NCBI RefSeq assembly: GCF_014196125.1
Contig: NZ_JACIDA010000002.1
Span: 62,001-126,000, forward strand
Length of the DNA stretch: 64,000 nt
DNA from: Brevundimonas mediterranea
GTDB taxonomy: Bacteria > Pseudomonadota > Alphaproteobacteria > Caulobacterales > Caulobacteraceae
Reading direction: 5' to 3'
A model generated the notes under the pieces. The model searched no databases. It was not told where the DNA came from and was given only the letters and a program-made list of their open reading frames with translations. How positions within the stretch are numbered: position 1 is the first letter of the stretch; each line of letters opens with the position of its first letter. Shown here piece by piece: positions 1 to 8,090 of this stretch. Position numbers and translations under genes: made by a program.

Positions 1-70
1 GGCCTAGCGCGAAGTCGTCACTTTCGATGCTCAGTTGCGCCCCCGCATGCTAGAGTGGGGTGAAAGACGC

Positions 71-84
71 TCAGACGCGTCTGA
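71..84. other. 14-bp perfect palindrome upstream of the sensor kinase
   Basis: TCAGACGCGTCTGA reads the same on both strands and lies about 55 bases before the start of the first kinase gene. It may be a dimeric regulator site, but nothing identifies the protein. The rest of 1-139 shows no gene. Confidence 0.35.
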
Positions 85-139
85 ACCCGAGGCTTGATGC
101 TCACACTGGGCGTCGCGACGGGATCGGAAAGGGAGGCCC

Positions 140-1192
140 ATGGCTCCCGCATCTCAAGATACAGACATCGGTTCCGCCCTGGCTCTGGCGGTCATTTCGG
201 TGTCCAGCGCCCCGCTGCTGCTGATGGACGAAGCGTTCGACATCGTCGCGGCCAGCCAATCCTTCCTGATGGAATTCGGGCTGGACGGCGATGCGGTGGT
301 CGGGCGGTCGATCTTCGACCTGGGCGGCGGGGAATGGAACCTGCCCCGGCTGCGCTCCCTGCTAGGCGCGGTCGGTTCCGGCGGGGCGGAAGTGCCCGAC
401 TATCAGTTGGACATGCCGTTCCGGACCGCCGCGACCCGCAGCCTGAAACTGAACGCCAAGCGCCTGGTCTTTTCCGACACCCAGCCCGTGCGCCTTTTGC
501 TGACCATCGTGGACGTCACGGCGGACAAGGCGGCCCAGAGGAAGATGGACGACCTGGTGCGGCAAAAGGAGGTTCTGCTTCAGGAGGTTCAGCACCGCGT
601 CGCCAACAGTCTGCAGATCATCGCCAGCGTGCTGCTGCAGACCGCGCGGAAGACGGAATCGATCGAAAGCCGCGCCCATCTGACCGAGGCGCACAACCGC
701 GTCATGTCGGTGGCCGAGGTCCAGCGCCAGCTGTCCTTGAATCAGGTCGATAAGGTCGCGCTGAAACCCTATCTGGCGCAGTTGTGCGGCAGTATCGGCG
801 CCTCGATGATCGCCGACCATGATCTGGTGCGGATCGAGGTCAGCGGCGACGCCAGCGCCCTGGACGCCGAGGTCTCGGTCAGTCTTGGCCTGATCGTCAC
901 CGAACTGGTGATCAACGCCCTGAAACACGCCTTCCCCAACGGGCGGAAGGGCGTTGTCAGCGTGGATTTCCAGTCGCTGTCCAAGGATTGGGATCTGACG
1001 ATTTCCGACGACGGCGTCGGCATGCCGAAGAACCCGGACGATTCAGAAGCCGGCCTGGGAACCGCCATCGTCAAGGCCCTGGCCAGCCAGCTCGACGCCA
1101 CGATCACCGTCAAGGACCTGGACCCCGGCACGGAGGTCTCGGTGCTGCATCGCAAGACCGACGAAGAGACGGCGGCCGCGCCGACGGTCTAG
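140..1192 (+). CDS. Soluble HisKA_2-type sensor histidine kinase
   Basis: Cytoplasmic two-component kinase of 350 residues with no membrane segment. Residues ~20-130 look like a PAS sensor domain. The dimerisation/phosphoacceptor region holds EVQHRVANSLQ with the candidate phospho-histidine at H152, characteristic of the HisKA_2/HWE group. An HATPase domain follows, with an N-box near residue 255 (ELVINALKHAF) and a G1 box DDGVGMP near 293. The ATG is preceded by GGGAGG. No response regulator is adjacent, so it is an orphan. Kinases of this group often feed PhyR-type or single-domain receivers, and a PhyR locus lies 30 kb away, but a link between them is only inference. The PAS domain lacks the LOV cysteine motif, so no light-sensing claim is made. 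Confidence 0.88.
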   Translation: MAPASQDTDIGSALALAVISVSSAPLLLMDEAFDIVAASQSFLMEFGLDGDAVVGRSIFDLGGGEWNLPRLRSLLGAVGSGGAEVPDYQLDMPFRTAATRSLKLNAKRLVFSDTQPVRLLLTIVDVTADKAAQRKMDDLVRQKEVLLQEVQHRVANSLQIIASVLLQTARKTESIESRAHLTEAHNRVMSVAEVQRQLSLNQVDKVALKPYLAQLCGSIGASMIADHDLVRIEVSGDASALDAEVSVSLGLIVTELVINALKHAFPNGRKGVVSVDFQSLSKDWDLTISDDGVGMPKNPDDSEAGLGTAIVKALASQLDATITVKDLDPGTEVSVLHRKTDEETAAAPTV

Positions 1193-1295
1193 GCGCGTCG
1201 GCAGGCGACGTCGGACGGGGGGATTCTCTCCCGTCGTCATTCCGGCCTATATGAAGGCTGACGACCGGCGCGCGCCGGGATGAACGGACGACCCC

Positions 1296-3338
1296 ATGGC
1301 CGAGCCCCTGCCCTTCCATTCCCCCAAGACCCACGGCTTCGTGCGGGTGGCTGCGGCCACGCCCGTCAGCCATGTCGGCGATCCGAAGGCCAACGCCGAG
1401 GAGCACCTGGCCCTGATCCGTCAGGCGGCCGACCAGGGCGTGGACCTGATGGTGTTTCCGGAGCTGTCGCTGTCGGCCTACGCCATCGACGACCTGCATA
1501 TGCAGGCGGCCCTGCTGGACGAGGTGGAGCGCCAGATCGCGGTCATCGCCCAGGCGACGGGCGAGCATGATCTGGTCGCCGTGGTCGGGGCGCCGATCCG
1601 CAACGGCGACGCCCTGTACAACTGCGCCGTGGTCATGGGGGCGGGCGAAGTCTTAGGCGTCGTGCCCAAGACCTATCTGCCCAACTACCGGGAATATTAC
1701 GAGAAACGCTGGTTCGCCCCGGCCACGGCCCGCGCCGAGGACGTGATCCGGCTGAACGGCGAGACGGTGGACTTCGCACCCGGCCTGGTGTTCGAGGCGG
1801 TCAACCGGCCGGGCTTCGTCTTCGCGGTCGAAATCTGCGAGGACTACTGGGCGCCCCTGCCCCCCTCGACCCGGGCGGCCCTGGCGGGCGCGCGCATCCT
1901 GCTGAACTTGTCGGCCTCCAACATCGTCATCGGCAAGGCTGACGAGCGCGCCATGCTCAGCGCCAGCCATTCGGCCCGCACCCTGTCGGCCTATGTCTTC
2001 ACCGCCTCGGGCTGGGGTGAGAGCACCACCGACTTGGCCTGGGACGGCCAGGCGACCATCCACGAACTGGGGTCGAAGCTGGCCGAGGGCGAACGCTTCG
2101 CTCTGGAGAACCATCTGACCCTCGCCGACGTGGACGTGGACCGGATCGGCCTGGATCGCCTGAGAAACGGCACCTTCGCCGAATGCGCCCGCGTCGAGGG
2201 CGAACCTGCAACCGTCGTGCCCTTCATGGCCCGCGAGGACGCGGTCGAGAGCGAGCTGATCCGCCCGCTGGACCGTTTCCCCTTCGTGCCCGATGACGCC
2301 GGACGGCTGGATCAGGACTGCTACGAGGCCTTCAACATCCAGGTTCAGGGCCTGATGCGTCGGATGACGGCGACGAAGGCCGAACGGCTGGTGATCGGTG
2401 TCTCGGGCGGGCTGGATTCGACCCAGGCCCTGCTGGTCGCCTGCCGCGCCTTCGACCGGCTGAACCTGCCGCGGACCCAGATCCTGGCCTATACGATGCC
2501 GGGCTTCGCGACCTCGGACGGGACCAAGTCCAACGCCTGGGCCCTGATGAAGGCCCTGGGCGTGACCGGGGCCGAGATCGACATCCGCCCCGCCGCCGAA
2601 CAGATGTTCAAGGACATCGGCCACCCCTATGCCGCGGGCGAGCCGGTCCATGACATCACCTTCGAGAATGTGCAGGCGGGGCTGCGGACCGACTATCTGT
2701 TCCGGCTGGCCAACCAGAACCGGGCCTTCGTCCTGGGCACGGGCGACCTGTCGGAACTGGCCCTGGGCTGGGCCACCTATGGCGTCGGCGACCATATGAG
2801 CCACTACAACGTCAACGGCGGGGTGGCGAAGACCCTGATCCGCCATCTGATTCGCTGGGTGGCCGACCGCGAACTGGTCGGCGCCGAGGCGACCCCGACC
2901 CTGCGCGCCATCCTGGACACCGAGATCTCGCCCGAACTGGTCCCGGCCAGGGACGGCGTGATCCAGTCCACCGAGGGAACGGTCGGCCCCTATGCGCTGA
3001 ACGACTTCTTCCTGTTCTACATCAGCCGCTTCGGCCTGAAGCCGTCCAAGGTCGCCTTCCTGGCGCACCAGGCCTGGAGCGACGCCGGCGCCGGACATTG
3101 GCCCGCGAACACGCCCGACGACGAAAAGGTCGAATACGACCTGGCGACCATCAAGGCCTGGCTGCGGAAATTCCTGATCCGCTTCTTCCAAACCGCCCAG
3201 TTCAAACGCTCGGCCCTGCCGAACGGGCCGAAGGTGGTGACCGGCGGCTCCCTGTCCCCGCGCGGCGACTGGCGCGCGCCTTCGGACGGCAATGCGCGGG
3301 TCTGGCTGGACGAACTGGACGCCAACGTCCCGGATTGA
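1296..3338 (+). CDS. nadE: Glutamine-dependent NAD+ synthetase
   Basis: Last step of NAD biosynthesis: ATP-dependent amidation of nicotinate adenine dinucleotide using glutamine. The 680-residue length matches the two-domain glutamine-dependent form. The N-terminal nitrilase-type glutaminase carries the Glu-Lys-Cys triad at E56 (FPELSLSAY), K125 (PKTYLPN) and C181 (EICEDYW). The synthetase half starts near residue 340 and has the pyrophosphate-binding loop SGGLDST near 370. It stands alone here; the earlier pathway enzyme nadD lies in another operon at 25.1-25.7 kb. Confidence 0.96.
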   Translation: MAEPLPFHSPKTHGFVRVAAATPVSHVGDPKANAEEHLALIRQAADQGVDLMVFPELSLSAYAIDDLHMQAALLDEVERQIAVIAQATGEHDLVAVVGAPIRNGDALYNCAVVMGAGEVLGVVPKTYLPNYREYYEKRWFAPATARAEDVIRLNGETVDFAPGLVFEAVNRPGFVFAVEICEDYWAPLPPSTRAALAGARILLNLSASNIVIGKADERAMLSASHSARTLSAYVFTASGWGESTTDLAWDGQATIHELGSKLAEGERFALENHLTLADVDVDRIGLDRLRNGTFAECARVEGEPATVVPFMAREDAVESELIRPLDRFPFVPDDAGRLDQDCYEAFNIQVQGLMRRMTATKAERLVIGVSGGLDSTQALLVACRAFDRLNLPRTQILAYTMPGFATSDGTKSNAWALMKALGVTGAEIDIRPAAEQMFKDIGHPYAAGEPVHDITFENVQAGLRTDYLFRLANQNRAFVLGTGDLSELALGWATYGVGDHMSHYNVNGGVAKTLIRHLIRWVADRELVGAEATPTLRAILDTEISPELVPARDGVIQSTEGTVGPYALNDFFLFYISRFGLKPSKVAFLAHQAWSDAGAGHWPANTPDDEKVEYDLATIKAWLRKFLIRFFQTAQFKRSALPNGPKVVTGGSLSPRGDWRAPSDGNARVWLDELDANVPD

Positions 3339-3431
3339 ATGTCTCCTCCTCGCTTGGCGGGGAGGAGACCACGCAAAAATCCCGCATCTCGAGTGTGGAT
3401 ATTTGTCGGCCCGCTCGCTAGAAGCTTCGCC

Positions 3432-3656
3432 ATGACCGAAGACGTGACCAAAGACTCGAACGGCAACATCCTGGCCGACGGCGACAGCGTGACCCTGATC
3501 AAGGATCTGAAGGTCAAGGGCTCGGGCGGCGTGACGCTGAAGCGCGGGACCCTGGTCAAGAACATCCGTCTGACCGGCGACACCGACGAGATCGAGGCCA
3601 ATGTCGACAAGGTGCGCGGCCTGGTCCTGCGCGTCGAGTTCGTGAAGAAGGCCTAA
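3432..3656 (+). CDS. Small PhnA-like (YjdM C-terminal) protein
   Basis: 74 residues. The sequence (DSNGNILADGDSVTLIKDLKVKG, shown here only in outline: acidic start, then a beta-rich GTLVKNIRLTGD stretch and a C-terminal VRGLVLRVEFVKKA) matches the C-terminal domain of the PhnA/YjdM family. The N-terminal zinc ribbon of full-length members is missing, which is common in alphaproteobacteria. The PhnA name is historical and does not show a role in phosphonate breakdown. The ATG at 3432 was chosen because the reading frame upstream has no family similarity. It sits between nadE and the COG0523 GTPase on the same strand. Confidence 0.75.
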   Translation: MTEDVTKDSNGNILADGDSVTLIKDLKVKGSGGVTLKRGTLVKNIRLTGDTDEIEANVDKVRGLVLRVEFVKKA

Positions 3657-3661
3657 AGCCA

Positions 3662-3693
3662 CTCTTCCCAATTGGCCCTCTTCCCAATTGGGA
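3662..3693. promoter_or_regulatory. Tandem 14-bp repeat and palindrome before the metal GTPase
   Basis: CTCTTCCCAATTGG occurs twice (3662-3675 and 3678-3691), a 16-base period. The second copy continues into the 12-bp palindrome TCCCAATTGGGA (3682-3693). It ends 24 bases before the COG0523 gene, where an operator would sit. The binding protein is unknown. Confidence 0.4.
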
Positions 3694-3716
3694 CGTCAGC
3701 CGCCATCTAGCGGCCT

Positions 3717-4850
3717 ATGACCGACACCCTCGCCGCCCCCGTTTCGACCGCCGCAACCGGCAAGATCCCCGTCACCGTCCTGACCGGCTATCTCGGCGCG
3801 GGCAAGACCACGCTGCTGAACCGCATCCTGACCGAGGATCACGGCAAGCGGTACGCCGTAATCGTCAACGAGTTCGGCGAGATCGGCATCGACAACGACC
3901 TGGTGGTCGGCGCCGACGAGGACGTGTTCGAGATGAACAACGGCTGCGTCTGCTGCACGGTGCGGGGCGACCTGATCCGCGTCGTCGCCGGCCTGATGAA
4001 GCGCCAGCGTCCCGGCAAGCCGGCCTTCGACGCCATCATCGTGGAAACGACGGGCCTGGCCGATCCCGGCCCGGTGGCCCAGACCTTCTTCGTCGACGAG
4101 GACGTCAAGGCCAAGACCCAGCTGGACAGCGTCACCACCCTGGTCGACGCCAAGCACGTGATGGCGCGGCTGGACGACTCCAAGGAGGCCCGCGAACAGG
4201 TGGCCTTCGCCGACCGCATCATCCTGAACAAGGTCGATCTGGCGACGGCGGAAGAGCTGGACGCGGTCGAGGCCCGTCTGCGGGCGCTGAACCCGCTGGC
4301 GCCCATCGTCCGCGCCGAACGGTCGAACGTGCCGCTGGATCAGGTGCTGGGCCTGGGCGCCTTCGACCTGGAGCGGATTCTGGAGGTCCAACCGGACTTC
4401 GCCAACCCGCCGCACGGCGCGGACGGCCATGTGCACGACGAGCACTGCGGCCACGACCACCACCATCATGACCACGACCACGGGCATGATCATTCGCACG
4501 GCGACCATTCCCATGACGCCCATTCCCATGGCGCGAGGGGTCACGCCCACCAGGACGACATCAAGGGGATTTCCCTGTCGCTGGACCGTCCGCTGGACGG
4601 CGCCAAATTCACCGCCTGGCTGGACCGGCTGCTGGGCGAACAGGGTCAGAATATCCTGCGCGCCAAGGGCATCATAGACGTCCAGGGCGAGAACCGCCGC
4701 CTGGTCTTCCAGGCCGTCCACATGATCCTGGAGGGCGATCTGCAACGCGAATGGGGCGAGAGCGAACGCCGCTGGAGCCGCGCCGTCTTCATCGGCCGCG
4801 AACTGGACGAGGCCGCGCTGCGGGCCGGGTTCGAGGGTTGCGCGGCGTAA
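3717..4850 (+). CDS. COG0523 (CobW/ZNG-like) metal-binding GTPase with His-rich insert
   Basis: G3E-family GTPase of 377 residues. Walker A is GYLGAGKT (24-31), the family metal site CVCC is at 77-80, and an NKVD guanine-specificity motif lies near 170. Between the GTPase and the CobW C-terminal domain there is a stretch rich in histidine and aspartate (about 237-280), typical of zinc or other divalent metal binding. Family members act as metallochaperones, often under zinc limitation; some serve cobalamin or nitrile hydratase. No cobalamin or hydratase genes are nearby, so zinc delivery is the better inference. A Zur-type regulator is encoded at 26.7-27.2 kb. A tandem repeat with a palindrome lies just upstream. 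Confidence 0.9.
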   Translation: MTDTLAAPVSTAATGKIPVTVLTGYLGAGKTTLLNRILTEDHGKRYAVIVNEFGEIGIDNDLVVGADEDVFEMNNGCVCCTVRGDLIRVVAGLMKRQRPGKPAFDAIIVETTGLADPGPVAQTFFVDEDVKAKTQLDSVTTLVDAKHVMARLDDSKEAREQVAFADRIILNKVDLATAEELDAVEARLRALNPLAPIVRAERSNVPLDQVLGLGAFDLERILEVQPDFANPPHGADGHVHDEHCGHDHHHHDHDHGHDHSHGDHSHDAHSHGARGHAHQDDIKGISLSLDRPLDGAKFTAWLDRLLGEQGQNILRAKGIIDVQGENRRLVFQAVHMILEGDLQREWGESERRWSRAVFIGRELDEAALRAGFEGCAA

Positions 4851-5160
4851 TCAAGCCTTCTGCAAGGTTGACCCACAGAATCAGATGATTCAAACAAGGC
4901 AAGGGCCGCATCAAAAGACGCGGCCCCGCCCCTAGTCTGCCGACCCTTTGCCGACTGCTGACCGGATCGACGGGCATGTCAATCCGGTCACCCCCGGGCA
5001 ACGAATCGCCCGCCGTGGTGCTAATTCGGCAGGATTCAAGCGATCCGGCAATAAACTATCGCTCAAATCCGCACAGAACCCTCGGATAAAACTCCGAATG
5101 TTCTTGGAACGTTCAAGGCGCACACGGGCGCAACAAGCCCGACCTTAGCGTCGCTTCGGC
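4851..5160. other. 310-base gene-free stretch with two hairpins
   Basis: No supported gene. It holds a terminator-like stem GGGCCGC/GCGGCCC (4903-4909 with 4920-4926) suited to end the GTPase transcript, and an inverted repeat GACCGGAT/ATCCGGTC (4960-4967 with 4982-4989). The part from about 5000 to 5120 is richer in A/T than the flanks. It lies downstream of both converging transcripts, so it is not a normal promoter region. Confidence 0.5.
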
Positions 5161-6216
5161 TCAGCCCTTCTCGAACAGCTTGTTCCAGCGGCGCTTGTCG
5201 CGGGCCTTCCAGGCGCCGCGGTGGTAGGCGTCGGAGCCGATCAAGGGGACGACGGTGGTGGCTTCGGCGAAGACCATCTGTTCGTGGGTGGTCTGGACCT
5301 TGCCCCAGGAGGCGGCCTCTTTCAGCGTCGAGGAGGAACAGGCGCCGTCGCGGACATCGGCGACGGTGATCTGGACCGCATAACGGTGCATCTCCGCCTC
5401 GACGCCCAGGATCTCGGCGCAGACCACGGTGTCCTGGGCGAAGTTCTTGGGCACGCCGCCGCCGACCATGAACAGGCCGGTGACGCCGGCGGCGATCTTG
5501 ATGTCGGTCAGTTCGCGGAAGTCGGCGATGGCGTCCAGCATCAGATAGGCTTGGCCGGCGGCCGCGCGTTCCTTCTGGTGCTTGACCAAACCAAAGCCGG
5601 CCGAGCTGTCGACGAAGGCCGGGCAGAAGATCGGCACGCCTTCTTCATAGGCGGTCTGGATCAGCGAGCCGGGCTTCTTGGCGTTGCCCTCGCTCAGCCA
5701 CTTGCCCATCTCCCAGATGAACTCACGGCTGGAATAGCCGCGCGGCTCCAGCCGGTTGGCGATCTCCAGGATGGTGTGGTCGCAGGCCTGAAGCTCTTCC
5801 TCGTCGATATAGGTGTCGTAGATCCGATCGACGTAGTTCTCGCGCAGGACGTTGTCGTCCACCTCGCCGGCCGCCTGATAGTGTTTGAAGCCCAGGGCCT
5901 CGAAGAAATCCATGTCCACGATCGAGGCGCCGGTGGCGACGACCGCGTCCACCATGCCGAACTTCACCATGTCGCGGTACACATGCATGCAGCCGCCGGC
6001 CGAGGTCGAGCCGGCCAGGATCAGCCACGGCGAGCAGTCCTTGTCCTCGATGGCCATGGAGAAGATGTCGGCGGCGCGGGCGGTGTCGCGGCTCGAGAAC
6101 GACATCTTGCGCATCGAGTCGATGATCGGGCGCGCGTCGAAGCTGGTGATGTCGACATGCTCGACGACGTTCTGCAGCAGCTGGGCCTTCGTATTGGCTT
6201 GAACGGGAGCGTTCAT
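5161..6216 (-). CDS. Deoxyhypusine-synthase-like polyamine aminobutyl/aminopropyl transferase
   Basis: 351 residues from the ATG at 6216. The fold-defining motifs of deoxyhypusine synthase are present: GGGVPKNF in the NAD-binding part and SWGKV, whose lysine (K306 in this numbering) corresponds to the catalytic lysine of eukaryotic deoxyhypusine synthase. Bacteria lack eIF5A, so the enzyme probably moves a butylamine group to a free amine, making homospermidine or a related polyamine with NAD as cofactor. The neighbouring PLP decarboxylase would supply putrescine or cadaverine. An in-frame start at 6255 is possible; neither start has a strong Shine-Dalgarno. The product identity is inferred. 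Confidence 0.85.
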   Translation of the reverse strand: MNAPVQANTKAQLLQNVVEHVDITSFDARPIIDSMRKMSFSSRDTARAADIFSMAIEDKDCSPWLILAGSTSAGGCMHVYRDMVKFGMVDAVVATGASIVDMDFFEALGFKHYQAAGEVDDNVLRENYVDRIYDTYIDEEELQACDHTILEIANRLEPRGYSSREFIWEMGKWLSEGNAKKPGSLIQTAYEEGVPIFCPAFVDSSAGFGLVKHQKERAAAGQAYLMLDAIADFRELTDIKIAAGVTGLFMVGGGVPKNFAQDTVVCAEILGVEAEMHRYAVQITVADVRDGACSSSTLKEAASWGKVQTTHEQMVFAEATTVVPLIGSDAYHRGAWKARDKRRWNKLFEKG

Positions 6217-6295
6217 TTCGGAGGTTTCCCTTTGATTTGAGCGCCCGTCATTCAACTGACCGCATGTCGGGACGGCGCGACCGACGCGAGGCTAC

Positions 6296-6592
6296 TTAAT
6301 CTCCACTGAACCGTTTGAGTTCAGCTTTGATGACATCAATCTCGCCAACGGCCTCATCGACACCGTCCAGCGCCCATTGCTGGATACGGTTGTACCCAGC
6401 ATGGACCTTACGAATATACTCCGAACACGCCTCAAGCCGAGCCTTGTCGGAGTGTGCAGCATCGATCACAGCCTGAGCGTCGTTCAATGCCCGCATGTTG
6501 GACATGAGGTGCTTCATCACATCTTCAAGCACATCCATCCGACCGAGATAATGATCAGAGCGGGCCTTAGCCGATCGCGGCCCTTCTTCCAC
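6296..6592 (-). CDS. Small hypothetical protein in the polyamine block, odd composition
   Basis: 98 residues starting with GTG that overlaps the TAG stop of the decarboxylase by one base (TAGTG), so translation could be coupled. An internal ATG at 6538 would give about 80 residues. The protein is mostly helical and charged, with no signal peptide or membrane segment, and I recognise no family. Third-codon positions are much less GC-rich than in the neighbours, which suggests acquired DNA or a decaying gene placed between two functionally linked enzymes. Confidence 0.5.
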   Translation of the reverse strand: MEEGPRSAKARSDHYLGRMDVLEDVMKHLMSNMRALNDAQAVIDAAHSDKARLEACSEYIRKVHAGYNRIQQWALDGVDEAVGEIDVIKAELKRFSGD

Positions 6593-7857
6593 TATCTGCG
6601 GCTCTTCTTGCGCTGACCGGCCTTACCTTTCGGACGTGACAGACGCACGACCTTGCGGGCGTTCTCCTCGGCCGTGGTGCGCACGGTGGGGATGGAGCGC
6701 GGCGCCAGGCCGTAGAGCGAGGCCATCGGGGCGTCTTCGACGATGGCGATGTCGTGTTCGCCATAGCCGTTGAAGCCGGTCGACATGGCGACGCCATAGG
6801 CGCCGAGCATGCCGATTTCGATGAAATCGCCTTCGCGGATGTCGGCCGGAAGCCAGAACGGACCCGGCATGTGGTCGATCGAGTCGCAGGTCGGACCATA
6901 GAACTGGAACGCCTTCAGCTCGGACGCAGCCTCGCCGTCCCGGACCAGTTTGGTCGGGAAGGGCCAGCGCGAGTGGGTCGCGTCGAACAGCGAGCCGTAG
7001 GAGCCGTCGTTCAGATACAGGGCGTCGCCCTTGCGCAGGTCCACACGGGCCAGGATCGACGAGGATTCGGCGACGATGGCCCGGCCGGGCTCGCACCACA
7101 GCTCGGTCGTTTCCGACACCGGCATCTCGTTGAAACCGCGATGGATGGCGTCGGCGTATTCGCTCATGTCCGGCGGCACCATGCCGGGATAGACCGAGGG
7201 GAAGCCGCCGCCGACATCGACGATGTCCACGATGACGCCCGCGCGGCTGATCGAACGGCCGACCTGGGCCATGGCCGCCTGATAGGCGGTGGGGCGCATG
7301 CACTGGCTGCCGACATGGAAGCTGACGCCCATCAACCCGTCCTTGACCGCCTGACGCGTGGCCAGCAGCAGGGCCGGGGCCTGGTCGGCGGGAACGCCGA
7401 ACTTGCCCGACAGGGTATAGGCGGCGCCGTCGGCCGAAACCGCCATGCGCACGATCAGATTCAGGTCGTCCGCGCCGCCGGTGGCGTCGAGGATCTTGTT
7501 CAGCTCATCGACGCAGTCGAGCGAGAAGGTCCGCACGCCGTGTTCGAAATAGGCCTTGGTGATCGCAGACCGGCTCTTGACCGGGTGCATGAAGGCCAGG
7601 CGAACGTCATGGCTGACCGAACGCACCAGTTCGATCTCGGCGATGGACGCCACGTCGAAGCCGCGAACCCCGGCCTCGATCAGGGTCTCGATGACCCAAC
7701 GCGACGGATTCGCCTTCACGGCATAGAAGACGTCGGCTTTTAGATTATCCTGGAACCAAAGCGCCGCTACGGATACCGAACGCGGTCGCACGAGGGCGAC
7801 GGGACGTTCAGGGGACCGCTCACGGACCAGGTCCAGGGGAAGCTGATACGTGCGCAA
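6592..7857 (-). CDS. Type III PLP-dependent ornithine/lysine decarboxylase
   Basis: 421 residues of the alanine-racemase-fold group (eukaryotic-type ODC). The PLP lysine is K48 in FYAVKAN. The phosphate-binding glycine loop is VGGGFPS, and the second active-site segment YGPTCDSID, near residue 323, brings the catalytic cysteine across the dimer interface. It should decarboxylate ornithine, lysine or both; the sequence alone does not decide. The start is TTG, supported by AGGGGG nine bases upstream and by alignment with family N-termini. It is followed by the small ORF and the deoxyhypusine-synthase-like gene, forming a polyamine unit. Confidence 0.9.
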   Translation of the reverse strand: MRTYQLPLDLVRERSPERPVALVRPRSVSVAALWFQDNLKADVFYAVKANPSRWVIETLIEAGVRGFDVASIAEIELVRSVSHDVRLAFMHPVKSRSAITKAYFEHGVRTFSLDCVDELNKILDATGGADDLNLIVRMAVSADGAAYTLSGKFGVPADQAPALLLATRQAVKDGLMGVSFHVGSQCMRPTAYQAAMAQVGRSISRAGVIVDIVDVGGGFPSVYPGMVPPDMSEYADAIHRGFNEMPVSETTELWCEPGRAIVAESSSILARVDLRKGDALYLNDGSYGSLFDATHSRWPFPTKLVRDGEAASELKAFQFYGPTCDSIDHMPGPFWLPADIREGDFIEIGMLGAYGVAMSTGFNGYGEHDIAIVEDAPMASLYGLAPRSIPTVRTTAEENARKVVRLSRPKGKAGQRKKSRR

Positions 7858-7959
7858 TTCACGTAACCCCCTGCTAATTGTGAAACCCAGACCGGCGTTA
7901 GCAGCGCTTAACGGTTAGACCACGGGGTCCGCCGGAAGCCGCGATATGGGGGCATCGGA

Positions 7960-8032
7960 CTGTCATGTAAAGGGGTTTTTTCGTGGCGGGGCCTGGGTTT
8001 GGACTGTCACAAATCCCCCGCGACAGTGTCAC
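7960..8032. promoter_or_regulatory. Three helically phased TGTCAY motifs
   Basis: CTGTCAT begins at 7960, CTGTCAC at 8004 and GTGTCAC at 8026. The TGTCA cores are spaced 44 and 22 bases, multiples of 11. Pho boxes are built from CTGTCAT-like units 11 bases apart, and phosphate-uptake genes lie downstream, but no true adjacent tandem pair is seen. This is a weak candidate. Confidence 0.25.
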
Positions 8033-8090
8033 AGCCCCCCCAGGGGCGCAACCTTGGCCTTTTCACGCCGTTGATGAACGGGAGGCGTGA

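Noticed and set aside
1653..3671. 672-codon open frame opposite nadE
   Set aside because: Antisense shadow of a well-identified enzyme.
4932..5123. Short minus-strand ORF in the 4.85-5.16 kb gap
   Set aside because: 63 codons with no Shine-Dalgarno, no similarity that I recognise, and it runs through the inverted repeat.
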